Below, in pieces: positions 8,241 through 16,934 of a stretch of DNA of 36,360 nucleotides. Position 1 is the stretch's first letter; each line of letters starts with the position of its first letter. The notes beneath the pieces were generated by a model, which was given only the letters and a program-made list of their open reading frames with translations, was not told the DNA's origin and ran no database searches. A program made the translations under genes and the position numbers. The stretch comes from DATKQY01 sp035532475 (GTDB taxonomy: Bacteria > Actinomycetota > Acidimicrobiia > Acidimicrobiales > Bog-793): positions 1 through 36,360 of the forward strand of contig DATKQY010000023.1 in the NCBI GenBank assembly GCA_035532475.1, written 5' to 3'.

Positions 8241-9137
8241 TCACTGCGGGGACCTCTGGAAGTCCGCCCAGGTCGCGGCGATGCCGTCGCGGACCCCGTA
8301 CTGCGCGGTGAAGCCGGCGGCCCGGGCGCGTGTCGTGTCGACGATCACGGCGGGCATCTCCCCGGGCTTGGCGGCGACGTGCTCCTTGCCGATCGCGACC
8401 CCGGTGACCTCGCAGGCGATCCGGTGCAGCTCGTTCATCGAGACCGACTCGCCGAGCCCGGTCGTGAGAACCGTCGAGCCGGGGAGGCTGAGGCCGAGCT
8501 CCAGCGCCGCCGCGGCGTCGGTGACGTAGAGGTAGTCGCGCAGCTGCTCGCCGTCGCCGTAGACCTGGATCCCGCCGCCGGTCAGCGCGGCGCGCATGAG
8601 CCGGGCGACGACGCTGTCCTTCACCTGCATGCCGGCGCCGTAGATGTTCGTGAAGCGCAGCGCCACCGTCGTCATGGCGTAGCTCGCCGAGTAGGCGGAG
8701 AAGAGCAGCTCGGCGGCGGCCTTCGTGGCCCCGTAGGGGGTGAGCGGGCGCAGCGGCGAGGACTCGTCGATGCGTGACGCGCCGACGTTTCCGACCACCG
8801 CGTTCGTCGAGGCGAAGACGAAGCGGCCGACCCCGAGCGCCCGGCACCGCTCGAGGAGGAGCTCGGTCGCCTGCACGTTGGTCAAGAACACGCCGTGGGG
8901 ATCCTTCACCGACTGCAGCACCGAGGTGATCGCGGCGAGGTGGACGACGGCGTCGGTCCCCTCCGCCACGGCCCGCTCGACGACCGAGGCGTCGCGCAGG
9001 TCGCCGACGACCTGGTCGACGTCGGGGTCCGGGAAGGGTTTCAGGTCGACCACCGACACCGAATGGCCGCGCCCGCGCAGCCGGGCGACGAGATGGCCGC
9101 CGATGAACCCCGATCCTCCTGTCACCACCACGCGCAC
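8241..9137 (-). CDS. NAD-dependent epimerase/dehydratase (extended SDR)
   Basis: A 298-aa extended short-chain dehydrogenase/reductase that probably acts on a nucleotide sugar. The Rossmann glycine motif TGGSGFIGGH is at 6-15, DLR at 46-48 contacts NAD, and the catalytic pair Y135/K139 lies in PYGATK, with Ser/Thr of FASTNAVVG as third member. RFTNIYGAGM (about 161-170) is the substrate-side motif typical of UDP-glucose 4-epimerase-like enzymes. The GTG at 9137 was chosen because VRVVVTGGSGFIG is the usual N-terminus and an AAGGG run lies about nine bases upstream; an earlier in-frame GTG would add an atypical Arg-rich extension. It follows plsC after 83 bases and may end the scpA operon. The exact sugar cannot be assigned. 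Confidence 0.85.
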   Translation of the reverse strand: MRVVVTGGSGFIGGHLVARLRGRGHSVSVVDLKPFPDPDVDQVVGDLRDASVVERAVAEGTDAVVHLAAITSVLQSVKDPHGVFLTNVQATELLLERCRALGVGRFVFASTNAVVGNVGASRIDESSPLRPLTPYGATKAAAELLFSAYSASYAMTTVALRFTNIYGAGMQVKDSVVARLMRAALTGGGIQVYGDGEQLRDYLYVTDAAAALELGLSLPGSTVLTTGLGESVSMNELHRIACEVTGVAIGKEHVAAKPGEMPAVIVDTTRARAAGFTAQYGVRDGIAATWADFQRSPQ

Positions 9138-9220
9138 CGCGGCCGCCCTTCTTGCTGTTCCTGCCCTGTCTCGTGACCACCCGGACGCCGTCGGGCCCGC
9201 CGCGCCCGGGACCACCCGCG

Positions 9221-10141
9221 TCAGGTGTCCGACCGCCCCCCGCCGTTCACGCCCTCCGCCCCCGGTGCAGCTCCCGGGGCGGCGCCACCGGCCCCGGGAT
9301 CGCCGGTGATCTCGGTGGGCACCTCGTCCCGCTCCGCCACGTTTCCGGCGGGCATCGCCTCGCCGGGGCGAGACCCTAGCGGGGGCGGCGACACCCGCGC
9401 CGGGGGGCGCCCGTCGGCCACGTCGAACACGGCCTGCAGCTCCTCGCGCAGCCGCTCGGACAGCGCGTGCGTCGCTGAGCGGGCCACCCGCCCGGGTCGC
9501 TTGCCGCCATCCTGGGCGCCGGGGCCGGGCAGGATCGGCTCGCCGACCACGAGGGCGATACGGCGTGGCCGCGGGAAGATCGAGCCCTTCCGCATCGCCT
9601 GCTCGGCGCCGCCGACGCCGACGGGCACGATCGGGGCGCCCGCCCGCAGGGCGAGGTAGGCGGCCCCCTCCCGCAGGTCGCCGACGACCGGTCCGAGGCC
9701 GCGGCCGCCCTCGGGGAACAGCACGAGCGGCTCACCGGCCTCGAGCACCTGCAGCGCCCGGTTGAAGGCCTCGCGGTCGGCGGCGCCCCGCTGCACGGGG
9801 AACGCGCCCAGCATCTCGAGCAGTCGGCCGACCGCCTTCACCTTCCACACCTCGGCCTTTACGATGTAGCGGAGGCGCCGCTTCGTCACGCGGGCGACGA
9901 TGAGCCAGTCGACGTACGAACGGTGGATCGGAGCCAGGATGAACGCCCCGCTGGCGGGGATGTGCTGCGCGCCGACGACGCGGCCCGGGAAGTAGAGGCG
10001 GCTCACGCCGACGGCGATGGCGCGGCAGAACGCGTAGAAGCGAAGCTCACGGGCGCTCGCGCGACGGACCGGCGCCGCGGGCGCCGCGCCGCCGCCCGCC
10101 GGCACGGGCGGGCGCTCCGGTTGCCGCTCGTCCTCGCTCAC
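9221..10141 (-). CDS. plsC: 1-acyl-sn-glycerol-3-phosphate acyltransferase (PlsC family)
   Basis: A 306-aa membrane-associated acyltransferase of the lysophosphatidate acyltransferase family, which makes phosphatidic acid. The catalytic HX4D motif is H73-RSYV-D78 and the glycerophosphate-binding FPEGG is at 142-146. VPVGVGGAEQAM completes the usual blocks. The enzymatic core spans about 45-235. The remaining 70 residues are Pro/Gly/Ala-rich and look disordered, which is longer than typical PlsC. The GTG start overlaps the cmk stop by 4 bp (GTGA), so translation is coupled. The cmk-plsC pairing is common in bacteria. Paralogues with other acyl acceptors cannot be excluded. Confidence 0.9.
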   Translation of the reverse strand: MSEDERQPERPPVPAGGGAAPAAPVRRASARELRFYAFCRAIAVGVSRLYFPGRVVGAQHIPASGAFILAPIHRSYVDWLIVARVTKRRLRYIVKAEVWKVKAVGRLLEMLGAFPVQRGAADREAFNRALQVLEAGEPLVLFPEGGRGLGPVVGDLREGAAYLALRAGAPIVPVGVGGAEQAMRKGSIFPRPRRIALVVGEPILPGPGAQDGGKRPGRVARSATHALSERLREELQAVFDVADGRPPARVSPPPLGSRPGEAMPAGNVAERDEVPTEITGDPGAGGAAPGAAPGAEGVNGGGRSDT

Positions 10142-10782
10142 AGGTGCTTCAGCACCTCCTCCACGACCTCGTCGACCGTGCGCCCTGTCGAGTCGATCAC
10201 GACCGCGCCGTTCGCGACAGCAAGCGGCGAGACCGACCGGCTCGAGTCGAGCAGGTCGCGCGCCGCGATCTGCTGGCCGACGCTCGCCACGTCGGCGGGC
10301 GGCGCACCGCCCCCGGAGACCGTCTCGGCGGCGCGTCGCGCCGCGCGCTCCTCCGGGCTCGCGGTGAGGAACACCTTCAGCTCGGCACCCGGCAGCACGA
10401 CGCTTCCGATGTCGCGGCCCTCGACGACGCCCCCGCCGTGCGCAACGACCCAGGCGCGCTGGCGCTCGACGAGCTCGGCGCGCACCTCGGGGTGTGCGGC
10501 CACGAGCGAGACGACCTCGTTCACCTCCCCGGCGCGGATCTCGGCGGTGACGTCCTCGCCGTCCAGCACGACCCGATCACCGAGCGACAGCTCCATCTCC
10601 CGGGCGAGGCCCGCGAGGCCCGCGCCGTCGGCCGGGTCGGTCCCGTGGCGCAACGCGAGCAGCGTGAGGGCGCGGTACATCGCGCCGGTGTCGAGGCGCT
10701 CGAGCCCGAGCCGCTCCGCCAGGATCCCGGCCACCGTCGACTTCCCCGCACCACCGGGACCGTCGATCGCGACGGTCGTCAT
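10138..10782 (-). CDS. cmk: Cytidylate kinase
   Basis: A 214-aa (d)CMP kinase that makes CDP/dCDP for nucleic acid and phospholipid synthesis. The P-loop GPGGAGKST is at 8-16. RLDTGAMYRALTL (CMP-binding), VVEGRDIGSVVLP (GRDIG block) and FLTASPEERAARR (lid with Arg) follow in order. Length matches the family. The ATG at 10782 has a CAGGAG ribosome site; longer in-frame starts upstream give an Arg/Ser-rich extension unlike any Cmk. It is 88 bases downstream of aroA and overlaps plsC by 4 bp. Confidence 0.95.
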   Translation of the reverse strand: MTTVAIDGPGGAGKSTVAGILAERLGLERLDTGAMYRALTLLALRHGTDPADGAGLAGLAREMELSLGDRVVLDGEDVTAEIRAGEVNEVVSLVAAHPEVRAELVERQRAWVVAHGGGVVEGRDIGSVVLPGAELKVFLTASPEERAARRAAETVSGGGAPPADVASVGQQIAARDLLDSSRSVSPLAVANGAVVIDSTGRTVDEVVEEVLKHL

Positions 10783-10870
10783 CGACACGCTCCTGCCCGC
10801 TCGTCGAGCACGCCGAGCCTCGCACGCCGCGTTCCGTCGAGCCGGCGGGGCGATGCGGCCCTCCTTGCGC

Positions 10871-12199
10871 TCACCGCAGCGCCTCGAGGTCGGCGAGGAA
10901 GCCCGGCCAGCTCGTCGCGACGGCGTCGAAGCCGTCGACGAGGAGCTCGCCGCCTCCGGCGAGCGCGGCGACGGCGAAGGCCATCGCGATGCGGTGGTCG
11001 CCGTGCGACGCGACGCGTCCGCCGCGCCAGGCCCCCGGCGCTGACCCGTGCACGGCGAGACCGGCTGGCGAGGTGTCGACCGCGACACCGAGGGCTTGGA
11101 GGCCGGCCGAGGTCGTGGCGATCCGGTCGCTCTCCTTCACGCGAAGCTCCGCGGCGTCACGGAACTCCGTCGTGCCCTCGGCCGCGGCGGCGGCGATCGC
11201 GAGCACCGGGATCTCGTCGATGCAGTCCGGGATCTCCGCCCCCTCCACCACCGTCGCCCTGAGCGGACCGTAGCGGGCCGTGACGTCGGCGGTGGTGGCA
11301 TCCAGGCGCTCGACCGACAGGTCCGCGCCCATCCGCTCGAGGACCCCGAGGAAGCCGGCGCGGCCCGGGCCGACGTAGACGTCCTCGACCGTGACCTCGC
11401 TGCCAGGCACGATGCACGCCGCGACGACGAGGAAGGCCGCCTGGGAGGGGTCGCCCGGCACGTCGAGCTCGAACGGCGACAGCTCGGCCGCCCCGAGGTG
11501 CACCGCGTAGCCCTGCGGGCTCTGCTCGGCTCGGACCGGGGCGCCGGCGAGCGCCAGCAGCTCCTCGGTGTGCCGGCGGGTCGCGACCCGCTCGCGCACG
11601 ACCGTCTCGCCGTCCGCGCCGAGCGCCGCGAGCAGGATGGCCCCCTTCACCTGGGCGCTCGGGAGCGCCGGGGACCAGTCGACGCCGACCAGCCCACCGC
11701 CGCGCACCACGATCGGCGCGAGCCGGCCGCCGTCGCGTCCGTCGATCGATGCCCCCATCGCCCGGAGCGGCTCGGCGACCCGGTCCATCGGCCGGCGGTG
11801 GATCGACTGGTCGCCGATCAGCACCGTGAGGAACGGGAACGCCGCGACGAGCCCGGTCAGCAGGCGCAGCCCGGTACCGGAGTTGCCGACGTCGATCGGC
11901 CGCTCCGGCTCGCGAAAGCGGGCGCGCCCGCCGCGCACGACCTCGCCGTCGATCTCGGCCCCGAGCGCCTGGAGCGCGGTGCGGGTCCGGGCGACGTCGT
12001 CGCCGTCGGACAGCCCGCGCAGGCGGGACTCCCCCTCGGCCAGCGCGCCGAGGATCAGCGCCCGGTGCGAGATCGACTTGTCCCCCGGCACCCGCCGCCT
12101 CCCGTGCAGCGGCCTGCCGCCGCTCAGACGCACCGTGGCGGCGTCGCCCGCCGGCGGGGCCGATCGCGAGCGGGCAGTGGCGGCGCCGGGCCCGCTCAT
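10871..12199 (-). CDS. aroA: 3-phosphoshikimate 1-carboxyvinyltransferase (EPSP synthase)
   Basis: A 442-aa enzyme of the shikimate pathway that joins shikimate 3-phosphate and phosphoenolpyruvate. The N-terminal signature RVPGDKSISHRALILGALAEGES (from about residue 36) holds the catalytic Lys and Ser. GNSGTGLRLLTG, RPMDRVAEPLRAMGA, LPSAQVKGAILLAAL, then ELRVKESDRI and SHGDHRIAMAFAVAAL near the end cover both globular domains. The region after GNSGT reads RLLTGL rather than the glyphosate-sensitive class I form; I draw no resistance conclusion from it. About 25 residues precede the core. Its ATG overlaps the tyrA stop by 4 bp, so the two aromatic genes are coupled. Confidence 0.96.
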   Translation of the reverse strand: MSGPGAATARSRSAPPAGDAATVRLSGGRPLHGRRRVPGDKSISHRALILGALAEGESRLRGLSDGDDVARTRTALQALGAEIDGEVVRGGRARFREPERPIDVGNSGTGLRLLTGLVAAFPFLTVLIGDQSIHRRPMDRVAEPLRAMGASIDGRDGGRLAPIVVRGGGLVGVDWSPALPSAQVKGAILLAALGADGETVVRERVATRRHTEELLALAGAPVRAEQSPQGYAVHLGAAELSPFELDVPGDPSQAAFLVVAACIVPGSEVTVEDVYVGPGRAGFLGVLERMGADLSVERLDATTADVTARYGPLRATVVEGAEIPDCIDEIPVLAIAAAAAEGTTEFRDAAELRVKESDRIATTSAGLQALGVAVDTSPAGLAVHGSAPGAWRGGRVASHGDHRIAMAFAVAALAGGGELLVDGFDAVATSWPGFLADLEALR

Positions 12200-13278
12200 G
12201 CCAGCTTCTGCAGTGCGACGCGATAGCCGCGCTCCACCAGCGCGGCCCGGGCCTTCTCGGCGACGTCGGCGTCGACGGCGAGCACGAGGACGCCGCGCTC
12301 ACCCTCGGCGGAGTGGGCGATCTCGAGGTCCCGGACGTTGACGCCGAGCTCGCCGAGGAGCGTGGTGACCTCGGCGAGCACGCCGGGCCGGTCCGGCACG
12401 GGGATGCGGCACTCGACGACCTGCTCGGGTCGTGGCACACGCGGCGGCAGGTTGCGGCGCGCCGACTTGGCGTGCTCCAGCAGCGCCACCAGGCTCGCCC
12501 GGTCGCCCTCCGCGACGATGCGCCGGGCCTCGTCGAGCCGTGCCCGCAGCTCGTCCAGCACGGCGAGGACGGCCGAGGCGTTGTCCCGGAAGATGTCCGG
12601 CCAGATGCCGGGGTCGCCTGCGGCGATGCGGGTCATGTCGCGGAACCCGCCGGCGGCGAGTCGCAGCAGCGCGGCGTGCTCCTCGGAGGCGTCGGCGGCG
12701 AGCGCCATCAGGTTCGCCGCGGTGAGGTGGGGGACGTGGCTGACGATCGCCACGAGCGCGTCGTGGCGCTCGGGCGGGAGCGCGACCGCGTCCGCGCCGA
12801 AGCTCGACACGAGGAAGCGGACCGCGCTGAACGCCTCGGGGTCGGTCTGCTCGGTCGGCGTGAGCACCCACGTCGCCCCCGTGAACAGGTCGGCGTCGGC
12901 GCCGTCGGGCCCCTCCTGCTCCGAGCCGGCCATCGGGTGGCCGCCCACGAAGCGCGGGTGGCCGACCGCGGCGACGACCGGGCCCTTCACGCCGCCCACG
13001 TCGGTGACGACGAGGCCCGAGGCCGGGTCCCGGTCGAGGAGCGCCCGGGCGACGTCGGCGATGGCGGCGACGGGCGTCGCGACGAAGGCGATCGTCGCCT
13101 CGCGGTCCTCACCGAGCGCGTCGACGATGCCGAGCTCGAGCGCCCGGGCGGCGCGCGCCGGGTCGAGGTCGGACCCGCTCACGTGCCAGCCGCCGGCGCG
13201 CAGCGCCAGCCCGAGCGAGCTGCCGATCAGGCCGAGGCCGACCACCTCGGCACGGCCGCCCGGGCCTCGGGCGCTCAC
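12196..13278 (-). CDS. tyrA: Prephenate dehydrogenase with C-terminal ACT domain
   Basis: A 360-aa NAD(P)-dependent enzyme converting prephenate to 4-hydroxyphenylpyruvate for tyrosine. The Rossmann motif GLGLIGSS (14-21) opens the protein. VTDVGGVKGPV and GGHPMAGSEQEGP carry conserved NAD and prephenate contacts. The helical dimerisation domain follows, with HVPHLTAANLMAL and GGFRDMTRIA. Residues about 287-355 form an ACT domain (IPVPDRPGVLAEVTTLLGEL), the usual site for feedback binding of an aromatic amino acid. The GTG start at 13278 lies about 39 bases after aroH, without a clear ribosome site. With aroH and aroA it forms a tyrosine-directed set. Confidence 0.94.
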   Translation of the reverse strand: MSARGPGGRAEVVGLGLIGSSLGLALRAGGWHVSGSDLDPARAARALELGIVDALGEDREATIAFVATPVAAIADVARALLDRDPASGLVVTDVGGVKGPVVAAVGHPRFVGGHPMAGSEQEGPDGADADLFTGATWVLTPTEQTDPEAFSAVRFLVSSFGADAVALPPERHDALVAIVSHVPHLTAANLMALAADASEEHAALLRLAAGGFRDMTRIAAGDPGIWPDIFRDNASAVLAVLDELRARLDEARRIVAEGDRASLVALLEHAKSARRNLPPRVPRPEQVVECRIPVPDRPGVLAEVTTLLGELGVNVRDLEIAHSAEGERGVLVLAVDADVAEKARAALVERGYRVALQKLA

Positions 13279-13317
13279 CGCCTGGACCGCCGGCTCACGC
13301 GACGCACCGGGGCGCGC

Positions 13318-13686
13318 TCACTCGGCGAGGTCGTTGCGGAGCACACGCGCGCCCTCGAGGTAGACGTGGCGGATCTCCGCACGGCTCCGCGTGGTGTAGC
13401 AGTGGACCATGGCGCGGATGCACAGCGGCAGCGAGCCCGGCACCGTGACCTCGCGGGCGCCGAGCAGGGGCACGTCGTCGAGACCGAGCTCGCGCGCTGC
13501 GGTGGCCGGGAAGGCCGACACCACGTCGTCGGTGGTGGTGAACAGGATGCTCACGAGGTCCTCGTTGGCGACGCCGTTGCGCTCCAGCAGCTCGTGGATG
13601 AGTGCCTGGGTGCGCTCGAAGACCTGCTTTTCGGTGTCCTCGTCGACGGTCGTCGCGCCGCGGATGGCCCTCAGCACGGCAGTCAT
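13318..13686 (-). CDS. aroH: Chorismate mutase, AroH class
   Basis: A 122-aa chorismate mutase of the trimeric alpha/beta-barrel AroH type known from Bacillus subtilis, converting chorismate to prephenate. Aligned by eye with the Bacillus enzyme, active-site residues are preserved: R9 (IRGATTV), E79 (REVTVPG), R91 (LCIRAM) and Y109 (IRHVYLEGA). The start MTAVLRAIRGATTV is normal for the family. It starts 11 bases after the rluB stop and leads into tyrA, which uses its product. A TAGGCT hexamer overlaps the rluB stop codon eight bases upstream of the ATG; this may be chance, since TAG is the stop itself. Confidence 0.94.
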   Translation of the reverse strand: MTAVLRAIRGATTVDEDTEKQVFERTQALIHELLERNGVANEDLVSILFTTTDDVVSAFPATAARELGLDDVPLLGAREVTVPGSLPLCIRAMVHCYTTRSRAEIRHVYLEGARVLRNDLAE

Positions 13687-13697
13687 CGGCGGGCAGC

Positions 13698-14453
13698 CTA
13701 CCGGCCGTGGCGCGCGCGGCGCGACGGTCGCGCGACCGCGGCGCTCGACAGGGCTCGTACCTCCTCGACGGTGAGCTCCCGCCATGCTCCGGGCGCGAGG
13801 CGGCGGTCGGCGATCGGACCGATCCGGGTGCGGACGAGCCGGACGACGGGGTGGCCGATGGCCTCGCACATGCGGCGCACCTGCCGGTAGCGGCCCTCGT
13901 GGACGACGATGCGCAGCACGCCGGCGGCGGGCCGGGCCACCTTGGCCGGGGCGGTGACGACGCCCTCTTCGATCGGGACCCCCTCGCGCAGGCGCCGGAT
14001 CGCCGCGGGCGACGGGTCGCCCTCGACCTCGGCGAGGTACTCCTTCTCCACGCCGTGGCTCGGGTGGGCGAGGAGCTGCGCGAGCTCGCCGTCGTTCGTG
14101 AGCACGAGCAGCCCCTCGGTCGGGACGTCGAGGCGCCCCACCGCGAAGACGCGGGGCTCGTCGGGGACGAGCCCGAGGACGGTCGGTCTCCCGCCGGGGT
14201 CGCTCGCCGTCGTGATGACCCCCGCCGGCTTGTTGAGCAGGTAGTAGACGAGCCCGGGGAGGATGCCGACCGGGGCGCCGTCGACGGCCACCTTGTCGTG
14301 TTCGAGGTCGACGCGCCGACCGAGCTCGGCGCGGCCGGCGTTGACCGTGACGCGCCCCTCCGCGATCAGCTCCTCACAGGTCCGACGCGAGCCGAAGCCG
14401 GCCCGTGCCAGCACCTTTTGCAGCCGCTCGCCGCCCGGCTCGGGCGCCGTCAC
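13698..14453 (-). CDS. rluB: 23S rRNA pseudouridine synthase, RsuA/RluB family
   Basis: A 251-aa pseudouridine synthase. An N-terminal S4 RNA-binding domain (about 8-65, RLQKVLARAGFGSRRTCEELIAEGRV) precedes the catalytic domain with NKPAGVITT and the signature GRLDVPTEGLLVLTNDG, in which D109 is the catalytic Asp. Conserved VHEGRYRQVRRM and VRTRIGPI blocks follow. The family modifies the decoding-linked region of rRNA; the exact uridine cannot be read from sequence, and RluB is favoured because it follows scpB in actinobacteria. The GTG start overlaps the scpB stop by 4 bp. Confidence 0.93.
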   Translation of the reverse strand: MTAPEPGGERLQKVLARAGFGSRRTCEELIAEGRVTVNAGRAELGRRVDLEHDKVAVDGAPVGILPGLVYYLLNKPAGVITTASDPGGRPTVLGLVPDEPRVFAVGRLDVPTEGLLVLTNDGELAQLLAHPSHGVEKEYLAEVEGDPSPAAIRRLREGVPIEEGVVTAPAKVARPAAGVLRIVVHEGRYRQVRRMCEAIGHPVVRLVRTRIGPIADRRLAPGAWRELTVEEVRALSSAAVARPSRRARHGR

Positions 14454-15037
14454 TCCTCCGGGCCGGCACGCAGCGCGTGCTCGAGCCGCTCGACCGTGGC
14501 GGCGTCGGGCACGAACTCCTGCAGCGGCGGGAGGTCCTCGACTCGGTCGAGTCCGAGCCGCTCCAGGAAGAGCGCGGTGGTGCCGAACAGGATCGCCTGG
14601 CCGGGGCCGTCGTCACGCCCGACGGGCTCGACGTAGCCGCGCTGGGTGAGGACGCGCACGACCCCGTCGACGTTCACGCCGCGGATCGCCGCCATCTGCG
14701 CGCGGGAGATCGGCTGCTTGTAGGCGACGATCGCGAGCGTCTCGAGCGCCGCGGGCGAGAGCCGGTGCGGCGCGTCGTCGAGGATGAAGCGCTCGACGTA
14801 GCCGCTGTAGGCGGGATGGCTCTGGAAGCGGAAGCCGCCCGCGACCCGGGCCAGCTCGAAGCCATGCTCCTCGCTCTCATAGGAGGCGGCGAGAGACGCG
14901 CAGAGCTCCTCGACCCGCTCGACCGGCACCTCGAGCAGCTCGGCCAGCAGCCCCGGCGGGACCGGGTCGGTGGCGACGGTGAGGACGGCCTCGATGGCGG
15001 CCGTCTCCGCCCGCCACCCCGGCGGGACGCCGCTCAC
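14450..15037 (-). CDS. scpB: Segregation and condensation protein B
   Basis: A 195-aa kleisin-interacting subunit of the SMC-ScpAB chromosome condensation complex. It has two winged-helix modules. The first is ETAAIEAVLTVATDPVPPGLLAELL; the second carries the family hallmark LSPAALETLAIVAYKQPISRAQMAAIRGVNVDGVVRVL. A short acidic C-terminal tail (LRAGPEE) follows. The GTG start overlaps the scpA stop by 4 bp, which also defines the start against much longer but non-homologous frames upstream. Stoichiometric coupling of ScpA and ScpB is the usual arrangement. Confidence 0.94.
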   Translation of the reverse strand: MSGVPPGWRAETAAIEAVLTVATDPVPPGLLAELLEVPVERVEELCASLAASYESEEHGFELARVAGGFRFQSHPAYSGYVERFILDDAPHRLSPAALETLAIVAYKQPISRAQMAAIRGVNVDGVVRVLTQRGYVEPVGRDDGPGQAILFGTTALFLERLGLDRVEDLPPLQEFVPDAATVERLEHALRAGPEE

Positions 15038-15834
15038 ACGACCCGCTCGACGTCGTACTCGTCGACCACGATCGGACCGTCCCCCGCCGCAGGGCCGGCG
15101 GAGTCGTCGCCGGTCCAGACGATGACGAGCTCGCCGAAGGTCGTCGCCTGTTGGAGGTCGACCAGCTCGCACTTGTAGAGCTCGAGCACCGCGAGGAAGC
15201 AGGCGACGAGGTGCGCCCGCGTCGCGGCGCGGGCGGTCAGCTCGCGAAATGTGGTGCGCCGCCGGTCCGGCAGGACCCCCCGGAGGTCCTCGAGAGTCGC
15301 CGCGACGCTCACCTCGTCGTCGATGACGTGCGACGCCTCGAGCACCGGCGCGGGCCGGTGGGTGAGCCCGCGCAGCGCGGCCTCGCGGATGCGCTCGGGT
15401 GTCACGCCGGCCAGCAGGTCCGGGGCGACGTCGGCGAAGCGCTCGTCGGGACCGGTCCGCCGGGCGACCGAGCGCGACGCGGCCTGCTCGAGCGCGGCAA
15501 AGGCCGCCGCCGCCGAGGAGAAGGTCTTGCACTCGACGAGGCGGGCGAGCAGGTAGTCCCTCGCCTCGAACAGGGAGAGCTCCTCGTCGAGGTCGACGTC
15601 GTCGCGGCCCGGCAGCAGCCGGCGGCACTTCAGCTCGACCAGGGTGGCCGCGATCAGCAAGAAGCTGGTGGCGAGCTCGAGGTCGAGGGCCTCGAGCCTG
15701 GCCAGTTCGGCGAGGAAGCCGTCGACGATGTCGGCGAGGCAGACCTCGTAGACGTCCACCTGCTGCGCCGTGATCAGCTGCAGAAGCAGGTCGAAGGGAC
15801 CGTCATAGACGTCGAGGTGGACCTCGTAGGCCAT
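15034..15834 (-). CDS. scpA: Segregation and condensation protein A (kleisin)
   Basis: A 266-aa kleisin that bridges the SMC heads. The N-terminal domain VHLDVYDGPFDLLLQLITAQQVDVYEVCLADIVDGFL is the clear ScpA signature and is followed by FLLIAATLVELKCRRLLP. A Glu/Arg/Ala-rich middle leads to the C-terminal winged helix (THLVACFLAVLELYKCELVDLQQ). The ATG at 15834 fits the family N-terminus, and TAGCCT seven bases before it suggests a leaderless mRNA. It is the first gene of the scpA-scpB-rluB-aroH-tyrA-aroA-cmk-plsC operon and diverges from trpS. Confidence 0.95.
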   Translation of the reverse strand: MAYEVHLDVYDGPFDLLLQLITAQQVDVYEVCLADIVDGFLAELARLEALDLELATSFLLIAATLVELKCRRLLPGRDDVDLDEELSLFEARDYLLARLVECKTFSSAAAAFAALEQAASRSVARRTGPDERFADVAPDLLAGVTPERIREAALRGLTHRPAPVLEASHVIDDEVSVAATLEDLRGVLPDRRRTTFRELTARAATRAHLVACFLAVLELYKCELVDLQQATTFGELVIVWTGDDSAGPAAGDGPIVVDEYDVERVV

Positions 15835-15841
15835 GTGCTGC

Positions 15842-15847
15842 AGGCTA
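15842..15847 (-). promoter_or_regulatory. Leaderless -10 element of the scpA operon
   Basis: On the minus strand TAGCCT ends seven bases before the ATG at 15834, without a Shine-Dalgarno motif. It would drive the whole scpA to plsC run. Confidence 0.6.
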
Positions 15848-15903
15848 ACCGCCCCTCCCCCGTCACTGGTGGACGGTCTCCGGGCCGGGCGGGGCGCCGC
15901 AGA

Positions 15904-15909
15904 TAACCT
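15904..15909 (+). promoter_or_regulatory. Leaderless -10 element of trpS
   Basis: TAACCT ends six bases before the ATG at 15916, with no ribosome-binding purine run. The hexamer is identical to that of ispH. Confidence 0.65.
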
Positions 15910-15915
15910 GGACCG

Positions 15916-16902
15916 ATGGCACGCATCTTCTCCGGGGTCCAACCCTCGGGCGCCCTGCACGTGGGCAACTACCTCGGCGCGGTCCGCCAGTGGGTCGCGA
16001 GCCAGCGCGAGCACGACGCGTTCTACTGCATCGTCGACCTGCACGCCCTCACCCTCGACATCTCCCCCGAGGACCTCCGCTCGCGCACCCTCGACACGGC
16101 GATCGGCCTGCTCGCCGCCGGGCTCGATCCCGACGTCTGCACGATCTTCGTCCAGGGCCACGTGCCCGAGCACACGGGGCTCACCTGGCTGCTCGAGTGC
16201 ACCGCGACCTACGGCGAGCTGCGCCGCATGACCCAGTTCAAGGAGAAGGGCGGCGGCCAGGAGTCGGTGCGCGCCGGCCTGTTCACCTACCCGGTGCTCA
16301 TGGCGGCGGACATCCTCCTCTACCAGGCCGACCGGGTCCCCGTCGGCGACGACCAGCGCCAGCACCTGGAGCTCACCCGCGACCTCGCGATCCGCTTCAA
16401 CGGCCGCTACGGCCAGACCTTCGTCGTGCCGGAGGCCGACATCCCAAAGGTCGGGGCGCGCGTCATGGACCTGCAGCGGCCCGACAAGAAGATGTCCAAG
16501 TCGACCGGAACACCGCTCGGGACGATCTCGATCACCGACACCCCCGAGGAGATCGGGCGAAAGGTCCGCCGCGCCGTGACCGACGCCGGAACCGACGTCC
16601 GCTACGAGCCCGAGCACCGGCCGGGGGTGTCGAACCTGATCGAGATGATGGCCGCGGCGACCGGCACCGCCCCCGGGGAGATCGCGGGCCGCTACGACAG
16701 CTACGGCGCGTTGAAGCAGGCCGTCGCCGAGGCCCTCATCGAGGAGCTCCGCCCGGTCCGCGAGCGGGCGCTCGAGCTCGCTGAGGACCCCGGCGCCGTC
16801 GCCGCGGCCCTCGAGAAAGGGGCGCACAAGGCACGCTCCGTCGCCGCGCCCGTGCTCGATCGGGCCCGCGCGGCGATGGGGCTGCTCGCCCCGGGGACGT
16901 AG
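15916..16902 (+). CDS. trpS: Tryptophan--tRNA ligase
   Basis: A 328-aa class Ic aminoacyl-tRNA synthetase charging tRNA-Trp. The HIGH-type motif PSGALHVGNYLG is at 10-21 and KMSKS at 192-196 (RPDKKMSKSTGT). The tryptophan pocket DLHALT and the conserved GDDQRQHLELTRDLA (about 144-158) are present, as is the QFKEKG mobile loop. Length is normal for bacterial TrpRS. It stands alone on the plus strand, diverging from scpA across 81 bases. Confidence 0.97.
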   Translation: MARIFSGVQPSGALHVGNYLGAVRQWVASQREHDAFYCIVDLHALTLDISPEDLRSRTLDTAIGLLAAGLDPDVCTIFVQGHVPEHTGLTWLLECTATYGELRRMTQFKEKGGGQESVRAGLFTYPVLMAADILLYQADRVPVGDDQRQHLELTRDLAIRFNGRYGQTFVVPEADIPKVGARVMDLQRPDKKMSKSTGTPLGTISITDTPEEIGRKVRRAVTDAGTDVRYEPEHRPGVSNLIEMMAAATGTAPGEIAGRYDSYGALKQAVAEALIEELRPVRERALELAEDPGAVAAALEKGAHKARSVAAPVLDRARAAMGLLAPGT

Positions 16903-16934
16903 GCCCGCCTCGTCGCCGAGCCGGCGACTGGGAC

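Noticed and set aside
13687..13700. A leaderless promoter for aroH (TAGGCT eight bases before ATG)
   Set aside because: The TAG is the rluB stop codon and the spacing is longer than at the other genes, so chance is the simpler explanation.
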